From contig NC_073343.2 in the NCBI RefSeq assembly GCF_027580225.2, positions 2,217,501-2,281,500 on the forward strand: a stretch of DNA of 64,000 nt, written 5' to 3'. How positions within the stretch are numbered: the first letter of the stretch is position 1; each line of letters starts with the position of its first letter. Both the position numbers and the translations under genes were made by a program. Below the pieces are notes generated by a model. It was not told the origin of the DNA and did no database searches. It saw only the letters and a program-made list of their open reading frames with translations. Of this stretch, positions 50,301 to 61,800 are shown piece by piece. Source of the DNA: Misgurnus anguillicaudatus (lineage: Eukaryota > Chordata > Actinopteri > Cypriniformes > Cobitidae).

Positions 50301-53300
50301 AGTATTTATTAAAAAGTGTCATTCTGTGTGATGAACTGTCTTTACAAACCTGCTTTTTGATCAGCCTGGTGTTCTTTGTGTTCTTTTATTTCACTTCTTT
50401 TAGGCTTTGATGGCTTTTCCTCTGAAAGACAAAAAATAGGTATTTTATTAGAATAAACTTAATAAACTAAAAAGCACTTTCTTACAATTAATTAAACCTT
50501 CCAAATAATATTTCAATTGAATACATTTAAACGTAACAATCACATAGAATAACATTATTAACTAAAACCATGGGGCTTCACATTACTAGGGATGCACCAA
50601 GTTGTTTTTTCCATTATGATCTAATTTCGATACCTGAATTCTGAGTATCGCCTGACACCGATCCCAATCTGATACTAGTACTGTTTTATTCTTGATCAAT
50701 TTAGAATAGCTTATCTACACATACGTACTGTATATACACGTGTGTGTAGAGCTCTTACAGCTACAACAGGTGCAATAATTTTAAAATTACTATTTGTGTC
50801 ACAAGATTGACAGTGTCCTTAAAGCTTATTAACTCTTTCCTGGCCAGCATTTGCCAGCCAGCACCAGCATTTTTTATGATTCTCACAAAAGTTTATTCCT
50901 TCCAGTACATTTTCTTCTTTAAATATTTAAACAAAATTAAATGTAAGGTGGGTAAGAGCGCCACCTACTGCATAATAGCCCAAATATGGATTGACGTAAA
51001 ACTCGTCTTTGGCAGGGAAGCATTTTCTCTTAATTGACGAGATAACTTGTCAATGGAGGGAAAACAGTTAATCGTGGCAGTGTTTAAGACAACTTATGAT
51101 ACTAGGTAGTAGGTATGACAAATACAAATTAAATAGGCTAAATATATTTTTCTTGTGCGTAATATAAAGGCTCCAACAAAAAGTCTCACAAAACCGTTTA
51201 TGCGCATTCCTGGTGCACAATGATGAACTTTAAGCATCCTCTACTTTTAAAGTCACAGGGATCCTTGTGCCACAATGGACAACTATAACCGTGAAAACAT
51301 AAAGAGAACAGATATTTTAATGTGCTTACCACATTGTGTACTGTATCCCGCCAAGAGTTTACTAAGCCTTTGTTTAATCAGATGTTTAAAATAGTTATTG
51401 TGTTTGTAAATAATGTTTCGTTCAAGACGCTACTCTTCAAACTAAGAAACCCAGTATTGATCTGGATTGGCTCAAGCAGCAAAAAGATCATTATTGGACC
51501 CGAAACAGATTCCAGGTCTCGGACTGATGCATCCCTAACATCTACAGATTCCCATGGATAAGAGCCGCTGTCACAAAACTACTGTAGGCAAAGCTTAAAC
51601 ACTGATCAAAGCAGTTAGCAGTTAACTAGCAGACCATAAAGTCTTACCATAAGCATCTATTTCTACCCGGAAAACACAATAATGTTTAAAATCATAAATG
51701 AACTGTCATATTTTCATAAGATATCATTAGGATTTCTTGACCCTCTGTATTACTCTGTATTATTAAAGTCGCCATGAAACGGAAGTAGCGATTGCCTTAT
51801 TTTCCCCGTGGTGACGTATATCCGAATGAAACGGCTTTTGAGTTGAAATAAGGCAGGGCTGGATTTGAATTTGTCCATCGAGATCTGATTGGATCGTTTG
51901 AAGTTGGGTCGTGTTGCTAATTGGTAATCGCTGCGATCTTCTCCCGGACCCCGCCCACCTGCCATACTTTTGACCGGAAGTGAAGAGATATCGTTTTGAG
52001 GAGGGAAGGAGATTTGCATTTTTGATTAAAGATTATGAGCACACACGAATTTAAAAATAATGAAGCTCACAGATAAGTCATTTGTTAATAATACAACAAT
52101 ATTAAAAATATATATATAGTTTTTCATTTTAATTTCATTGCGACTTTAAAAGTAAGGAATAATTGACGACGGCCCATTGAATTATAAGAAAATAATGCAC
52201 ACCAAGGTGGTAATGCGGCACGGACCGGAGTCAATTATTCCGCTTATACCACGGTTACCACAAACATTGCTCCGGTGCCTATTTTTAAGACATTTGACAA
52301 GTTAGGTGTGCGTTTACAGAAAAATAATCAACACCCATAGAACATTTCTCAGCCAATCAGAATGCAGCATTCAACAGACCCGTGGCATAAAATAGATGTA
52401 ACGAATTCTGGCATTACATGTTAAGCATGTTACGTTGATATCGTTGATATCACTTTACAATTTTATACTGCCTAGGAAGCAGTGCTTGTTTGGGCATTAG
52501 TACGCTACATATACATGTATGTACCAGATTTCCGTTCTTTTTGTTTCTTCTGTTTAAGAATGGGTTCCTCATCCACTTTAGTCTCCTTGACTTTTTTATG
52601 AGGCTTTTCCTTTTCTAGAAAACACATATATATACACATATATATATATATATATACTGTAATGCAAAAACATAATCTCGAAACAGAGAAGCAGCGTGAG
52701 GAACATAATCTAAGTATAATCTAAACCTTAAGCAGCTAATTCTACCCGATAAAGTTTAAGCAATAAAATAAAGTTTATAATCATGAATGAACGGTCATAT
52801 TTTCATAAGATATCATAAGGTTTTCTTGTCCCTCTTCATTGTATTAAAATACATCAAATATTAAAATAGATATAATGAATGCTGATTGCTAACAATGAAA
52901 AATATAGGAATGTACTTTGGTATTGCCACTTTACATTAACATTTAGGCAGTTTTATACCAAAGAGGAAGCAAGCTTGTTTGGGCATTACGTATACATGTA
53001 TCTACCAGATTTCAGTTCTTTATGTTTCTTCTGTTTGAGAATAGATTCCTCATCCACTTTAGTCACCTTGACTTTTTTATGAGGTTTTTCCTTTTCTAGA
53101 AAAAACATTTATACAGTATATACTGTAATGCAAAAACATAATATCGATAGAGAACAGAGAAGCAGTGTGAGGAACATAATCTAAGTAAACCTTAAACCTT
53201 AAGCAGCTATTTCTACCTGATAAAGGTAAGCAATAAAATAAAGTTTATAATCATGAATGAACTGTTATATTTTCATAAGATATCATAAGGTTTTCTTGTC

Positions 53301-56300
53301 CCTCTTCATTTTATTAAAAGATATCATATTAAAATAGATATAATGAATGCTGATTGCTGACTTTGATAAATGCAGGCATGTTATTTTGGTATTGCCACTT
53401 TACATTAACATTTAGGCAGTTTTATTCCAAAGAGGAAGCAGTGCTTGTTTGAGTATTAGTACGTTACATAAACATGTATCTACCAGATTTCCGATCTTTA
53501 TGTTTCTTCTGTTTGAGAATAGATTCCTCATCCACTTTAGTCACCTTGACTTTTTTATGAGGCTTTTCCTTTTCTAAAAAACACATTTATATATAGCGTA
53601 AAAACAATCTCGAAACAGAAAAGCAGCAAACCGATTTGGCAGGGTACAGCAATTTTAACGTGTTTTTACGTAATTTGTAAGGAACATAATCTAAGTATAA
53701 TCGAAACCTTAAGCAGCTATTTCTATCCGATAAAGTTCAAGCAACAAAATAATGTTTATAATTATGACTGAACTGTCATATTTTCATAAGATATCATAAG
53801 GATTTCTTGTCGCTCTTCATTGTATTAAAAGACATCAAATATTGAAATAGATGTATTGAATGCTAATTGCTGACAATGAAAAATACAGGCATGTACTTTG
53901 GTATTGCCACTTTACATTAGCAGTCTTATACTGGAAGCAGTGCTTGTTGGGCATTAGTACGCTACATATATGTACCAGATTTCAGTTCTTTATGTTTCTT
54001 CTGTTTGAGAATAGGTTCCTCATCCAGTTTAGTCACCTTGACTTTTTTATGAGGCTTTTTCTTTTCTAGAAAACACATTTATACATTGTACAAACACATT
54101 ATCTCGCAGCATAATGATTTGGCAGGTACAGCATTATTAACTGAAGTAGGTCTTGACACTTTACATATTCCCCCTTGAGGAAAAGAGTAAATTCTTGACC
54201 TGATGTAAAATCTAGATCTATAGAGCTTCTTAAAGATGAGAAATGAGATGAAGAATGTGTTTTGATAAATGTGATTTCCCAGTCTCACCTGTTGGTTTAA
54301 GAGTTTTGTCTTGTGTAGGTTTCTTGCCCTCTTTGGGCTTCTGAAGTTTTTCAGTCACTTTTTCTTTGGGCTTAGCTTCTTTCTTCTTTTCTATTACTTC
54401 TTCCTCTTCAGCTTCGGCCTTCTTATCTCTCATGTCTTGAAAGAACAGATATGATCATGTGACACAGATCTATTGCTTTTCTCTTGTCTTTTTGTTGTAT
54501 TGCAGGTTTTCATTCTGCGCAAGCACTATGTTCTACTGTGCAAGCGCTGAAGAAATCATCAAACCATTCACCTTGAATCATTTTGTATATCTCCTCTTTA
54601 CTCCGTTTCTCTTTGGCTTCTTTCACGTGTTCAAGAACTGAAATTCACGAGTCAATTTTAAAAGAACGTTACATGTTTTACGTTCATATGATTAATGAAT
54701 GAAAATTAGTGCATGAATTAGTGCACTATAAGTGGGTTAATTTAACATTTGTAATAAGCATAAGCCATTGATTAGAACGAAGAGCAAATGAAATAAAATT
54801 TAGTTGAGCCACATATCTGATTTTGTAAAAACTGCAGCATTTTTAGTTATAGACACGCGTCAACATCTTAGTGTACATAAGACTAGAAACAAACTGAAAT
54901 ACTTTACAGATCAGTGCAAAGATCAAAGCATTTTGTGCTTTTTTTTAAATTAAAAGTTAAATAATTTCATATACACTCAAACAGTAAATTGTCAGTAAAT
55001 TCATCAATAAACAAAATGAAAATAAATAATACATAGGTTCAAAAGACAGCAAACACTATTTTAAAATGTTTGGCCAAATAAAGAAACAACAGGTGGTTAA
55101 TTCACTAACATCAAAGTTAATACAGATGACTATATGCTTATGTAGGTGAGACTGGGGGCATAAACTTGGTTTTATATCTAGTCCAGTTACATAAATGCAA
55201 GGATAGAATAAACAGTTTGTAATTTCACTTTTAATTTGTTTGGAGTCCAAATAAAATCATATTTTGTTATAGATCTTGGATAAAAAATGAACAAAATAAA
55301 ATCACATTGTACATTCAACTAATTGTCAACTAAGAAGTGGATTTTAAAATAAAGTGTAAAAAAAGATGTAACCTGTCCTATTTATTTATTAATAATGTTA
55401 CCTCAATTGATTTATATTAAGCCACATATTTTGCACTTTTGTTTTATAGTAAAGTTTAGTTTTGAGCATAAAATGTTGTCAAAAATGTTTCTCAAAACGT
55501 ATACTTAATAGACTAAACTATCTTATATATAATTATTTTATATAAATATCTTATTTTTGTGGCAACGATTAAATATTTAATATATAATAGACCCTTTACA
55601 GCTCACGTGAGCAAATAGCCTGCGTGCGCGCGCATTTAGGCAACAGAAGTCGTGTTACTTACTGTATATCCATGACTTTGAAAGGAATAAATAGATTGTA
55701 GACTACTGAAATATAAACTTACCCTGAGTAATTAAAAGGTACGTGGAGTGAACTAGCCTCGGTAATCACTTCAGCATGCCAACAAAACGTCTGTTAGCTG
55801 TTTAACGTTTCTTTCCAGAAGCAGTGTTGTAAAGTCTACAGCCGTGAGTAAAACTATTTTTATCCCAAAATGATCGTCTTCTTCGTCCAGAGAAGTGCAC
55901 ATGCTCACAAGAGCAAACATCGTTGTTGATATTGTGCCTCAGACTTTCTCGTGTAATATTGTTTTCCATTATGTTCATGAAATCCATTGTCAAACTCTTA
56001 GTTTTGCAATACAAGAACATTTTAACAACATCATGGCCACCTGCTTTGTTTTGCTCCGCCAAAGAAAATAGTTCCGATACAACGATACAAACGACGAGCG
56101 GAGTGATACAGTGATAAACAATTAAACAAGTAGTGCTTTTAAATTAATCGATTGCCATTTGTATTGAAATTGTTAAAAATACAAATGTTATTCAAGTTAA
56201 TTTCTAAATTAAACTACTATTTATTAGTGGAATTATAATGGGAATAGGAAAACATTTGAGGATGTTAGTTGTTATTCCTAATCCTGCACATCTAGTCGTT

Positions 56301-58761
56301 TATTTTTTTTCCAGAGATGAATTTAATTATTTTAAAATCAAAATATACAAATAATACCGAATTAGTATTTCATGTTTGTTTTGGCCTATATTTAAATTAT
56401 ACAAATATTATACCTTTGTCATATTCTTCATGAAGATCCTTGTGCGCATGGTCTTCTGTGTCAATGGAATGAGTCTCCTTTTCATCTGCCTTCACCAATC
56501 TTCTGCTTTTCCTTATGGTAGTTTTCTTTCTGTCATTGTTATTGTTATTTTCATCTTCTCCACCTGTGATGTTATGTTTAATGGTAGGCAAGACAAGCTC
56601 CTCCTCATATGTTTGTTCTTCTTTGGCTTCCAAAATGGAATGGTCAGACTTTTCACTGTCCTCCTTTACAACCTTTTCCTGATCTTTCTCTACCTCATCC
56701 TGGATGTCTTTTGTGCCCTTATTAGCATCATTAATTGCCTCATATTCTCCTTCCTTGTCCAAGACTTCTAAATCATCTGTGCCCTTGTCTTTATTATGAT
56801 CATCAAGTTCTGCTGCTTCATTTGTTTCTTTATCATCTGTGACATCAGCTCCATCTTCTTCTGTTTCAGGTTCTTCTTCATCATCTGTGTAATAAGAGGT
56901 ATAATTAACTGTTTCAGATTCTGTGTGTTCTGTGACACCAAGAATTTTGTCAACTTCTGCTTCATCTGGGATCTTTTCCGTTGTTTCTTCTGAAATATCA
57001 GAAATATTATCTATTGTTTCAGTTGCTGATTCTTCATCTTCGAAATCAAAACTGTCTTCAGTTCTTTTTTCCTCCTGTGTAATATCAGCAAGATCTATAT
57101 CTGAGGTATCTTTGTCTATTTCAGTAATTTCTCCCTCCTCTTTAACATCAAAGATATCTTCATCTGAGGTATCTTCATCTGTTTCAATAATTTCAACATC
57201 ATCTTTAACATCAAATATATCTTCATCTGAGGTATCTTCCTCTGTTTCAGCAATTTCTCCTTCCTCTTTAACATCAGAGATATCTTCATCTGAGGTATCT
57301 CCATCTGTTTCAGTAATTTCTCCTTCCTCTTTAACATCAGAGATATCTTCATCTGAGGTATCTCCATCTGTTTCAGTAATTTCTCCTTCTTCTTTAACAT
57401 CAAAGACATCTTCATCTGAGGTATCTTTATCTGTTTCAATAATTTCATCATCATCTTTAACATCAGAGAGATCTTCATCTGAGGTATCTTCCTCTATTTC
57501 AGTTATCACATCATCTACAACATCAGATATATCTTCATCTGAGGTATCTTCCTCTGTTTCAGCAATTTCTCCTTCCTCTTTAACATCAGAGATATCTTCA
57601 TCTGAGGTATCTCCATCTGTTTCAGTAATTTCAACATCATCTTTAACATCAGAGCTATCTTCATCTGAGATATCTTCATCTGTTTCAATAATTTCACCAT
57701 CATCTTTAACATCAAAAATATCTTCATCTGAGGTATCTTCCTCTGTTTCAGTTATTTCTACATCATCTACAAAATCAGAGATGTCTTCATCTGATGTATC
57801 TTTATCTGTTTCCGTAATTTCACCATCATCTTTAACATCAGAGATATCTTCATCTGATGTATCTTCCTCTGTTTCAGTTATCACATCATCTACAACATCA
57901 GATATATCTTCATCTGAGGTATCTTCCTCTGTTTCAGCAATTTCTCCTTCCTCTTTAACATCAGAGATATCTTCATCTGAAGTATCTTCATCTGTTTCAG
58001 TTATTTCTTCATCGTCTTTAACAACAGATATATCTTCATCTGAAGCATCTTCGTCTATTTCAGTAGTTTCTCCTTCTTTAACATCAGAAATATCTTCACC
58101 TGATGTATCTTCATCTGTTTCAGTTATTTTTCCATCATCTTCAACAGTAGAGATATCTTCATCTGAGGTATCTTCATCTTTTCCAGTAGTTTCTCCCACC
58201 TGTTTGACATCAGAGATATCTTCATCGAATATATCTTCATCTATTGCAATAGTTTCTTTAGCATCAGTGATATTTTCATCTGCGATATCTTCATCTGTTT
58301 TAATATTTTCTTCCTCCTCCTTGACATCTGAGGTATCTTCAGCGTCTACTTGAATAGTGACATCAGCGCTATCCTCAGTTATTTTAATGCCTTCCTGTTG
58401 ATCATCCAAGATGTTCCCAACTATTTCAGTTTTGGTATCTTCTTTCATCTTGATTGTGTCCTTCTCAACTATGGTCTCCTTAACCTCCTTTATTTCATCT
58501 GTAGTGCTTTCTGTCCTCTTCACTGCGGATCTCACAGTGATGTAGGCAGCATCGTGTTTTTTGCCCATTATTTCTGCAACTTTTGTATGTAGCCATTAGC
58601 TGATTACTGAGTTTTTATTCAGGTTTATGTCCAAAACCGAGGTCACATTAACGTGCAAGACATTACAGATGTTCAGGTTAACAGTTGCAGTCATTACATT
58701 AAATCACATAGTATGCTTTCAGGTGTATGCACATGTTGCGACCCTGGAAAATAATAAGCTG

Positions 58762-58819
<58 letters not shown>

Positions 58820-61800
58820 CTAGTTTTAAAATCTTTTAATCTTAAAATCACAGGGCATAAATATTGTGGACGTCACAATATTCTTGCAACATGTGCCAAG
58901 ACCTCCTACATGCTCTGTGTGAATATACGTATATATACAGATGAATGTATCAGGTTAGACTTTTTCACTACACTGCAAAGAAGAAAATGGAAATCAAGCA
59001 AACCAAGAAATGCAATAAAGACAATTGTTTATTTTTGTATTTGTAAATATGACATGCATTTTACCAGTCTATATAAATACATAAATAAAAAACAAGCAAA
59101 TAGATCAGAACATAAATAAACATGGACAACATAAGCACACATAAAGATGAATAAATATGATGTGACAAGTCTTAAAACTATACAATGTCTATCAAATAAA
59201 AGATCTTGCATCATATGTAAACAAATACTTTACATGCACTCATTCTCTTGCAAGTGCCCAAAAGGAAAACATACAATTGTGTTGTTGTTGTTTTAGTAGT
59301 CATAACATCTAGTCATTTTATTAGTTTTGATTACTAGTATTAATTTAAATGTTAAAGCTTTAATGTAAAGGAATGTTCAATTACTAACCTTTTGTCATAG
59401 GGGGCAGAAATTCTCCTGGGAATTAATTAGGAATTTTGTAAGATTTTAAAGAGGGTGTTAGTAGCCACAGACTCACAAATAAATGAAAGGTATTTAATAA
59501 ATAATACTGATTATTATATCATTAAATGCATTGGCACCAACCTTTTCTTCTTATCACTTGTGGTGTATCATCTGAAACAGACACCAGCTCAGACAGTTAA
59601 ATATGTAATAGCATATTTGAAAAGTTTTGTAACGTTGTAGTGCTTTTCCAGCTGCAGTTTGCTGGTTAGAAGCTCCATGATTGGCGGATGATGATGAGGA
59701 GCTGGAGTAAAAGATACTACATGGGAAGTCCGACCGGAGAGAAATTATTTTCAGTGGTGAAACTGGTCTCCAGTCCCCACCTGTTGTATAATTTCTCTTT
59801 ATCATGGTGTGTGAACTAGTTGTAGTTTGTATAATTTAAGACAGGGATCTCCAACCTTTTTGTGAGCAAAGATTGGATAAAACAACCAGAAGGACTACAT
59901 TTTTTATATAGTCTACTCGAAACTTTTTAGTTTTGATTGCTGACTCTGTTTTTTTACTTTACTTGTTGATATTTTATAATTGTTTAAAATGTTTAAAATG
60001 TTAACGAACATAAAAAAATTCAAGCTTTTATAAAAAATATGTCATAAATAAATATTAAAATTGAGGCTATTAATAAAATGTGCTTTGGCGGCAACTTACA
60101 GACTTCATGTGGACAACCTGTGTTTTGAGTTAAAATCTGCAGGACAATACCTCTCCAGGAGCAGAGTTGGAGACCCTGGCAAAGTAAAAATTGGGGGCTC
60201 GTCCGGGATATAAATTACCTAAAAAACAGAAATTATACAAAAGACGTGGACAGGACACCAGTTTCACCACAGAAAGCAATCTCTCTCCTGTCAGACTCCC
60301 AGGTTGTATCCTTTATTCAAGCTTTTCAACAACATCCACCAATCAGGCTACAGAGCATCTCACCAGCAAGCTCCAGCTGAAAGAGGAAACTGCAACAAAG
60401 CAAAAGGAAACACCAAACACAATACACATCCTCAGATGTAACATTTGTGATATACTTTCACGAATACCTTTGTCTTCCATGAGCATGTTTGAGAGGTAGG
60501 CTAAGAACATGTCTCTCCTGTCAGCAAATTCCTCAACTGTGTCTGTGAGTACTTTCATAGGATCAAAGCTGATGTCAGGAATACCACCTGGTAAAACTGA
60601 TAAAATGATAACACAATGAATAAAAATGGTTTAAGTCAATTAAATTAAATGCTGTTTCAATCTGTTAAATTAGCAAATACCTTTATCACCAACAAATAAG
60701 TTGGATAGGTAGTTAGAAACAGAGTTTTTTAGCTCTATGGCCTCCTCTGCAACATTGCCAACCAGCCTCGTAGGAACAGTGCTCATTTCAGAAGTCCAAG
60801 CTGAATGATGTGATAAAATATTATATGTGACCTTTTCTAAAGATACAATTTCTTTGATAAATCAAGTTTTGGTGATTTGAAGTACCTTTAATGTCTTCAA
60901 ACATGGTTGAAAGATATTGCAAAACAGCTTTTGCCCCACTTAAAATGTACATGGCTGCGTCACTGGCCATTTCCGCAGGATAAACGAAAGCTACGTCCAG
61001 AATGTCTGAACAGCAGGGAGACATTACACAGATATTAGTGAATCTGGCCTGTGCATGTTTTAAATTATATTGAATTTTTTCAGATCTCACTCATTTTAGC
61101 AAGGGAATTGGCGACAGGTTAAAAATCCTGTTTTTGAGTTCAATCTAATTCCAGGTTTCTGATTGCATATCAGCTCGCTAACAACAAAGCAAAATGATTT
61201 CATCACAAACGCAGTTACCTTCAAACATCTGGAATAAGTAGCTCACTGGGAATCGAATCCAATCTGTAGCTTCATCTAATACAGTGCCACCAAATGCCAC
61301 TTTTTCAGTGACTCCAAAATCTCCTGCATGAAAAAAACGCAGAACTATATAAATGAACAAATGTCCAGTTGGGTTTTCTGCTTATTAAAAGAGGTTAATG
61401 ACTGTGAATAAATACTTGACATACCATAGTCACTAAATACATCTGACAGATAAGACACAGATGAGTCAGCTGCTAAATTAACTGCGTCCATTGGATTAAA
61501 ACTCATTTCAGTGACATACTCTGAAACAACAAGAGAGGATGAGAGAGACTTGACATGAACATTGCTGAATATCAATTGAATGTCACCCCATGTATGTTTA
61601 AAGCTGTTTGTACTGTTAAAAAGCCCACCATAAGTATCTGTGAACATATCGTTCATGTTGTTTATTCCATTTTCAATGCCTTCAACAGCCTTTTCTATTG
61701 CTAACATTGGATCAGATCCTAATTCCTGGATGCCTACATGGAAAAAGTTTGGCACAAATCAAACATCCAACAAGAGCAACACTGTCATAAATATAATGTG

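Noticed and set aside
57116..57727. Lys/Met/Leu-rich minus-strand frames of 70-120 codons (MKISLMLKMMMKLL type)
   Set aside because: These are out-of-frame readings of the 63-bp repeat within the acidic triadin exon. They are kept open only because the repeat length is divisible by three.
56923..58353. 476-codon Ser-rich frame on the plus strand
   Set aside because: It is the exact antisense of the acidic repeat exon. Repeats of GAA/GAT/TCA codons read as Ser/Ile/Val on the other strand, and there are no independent gene signals.
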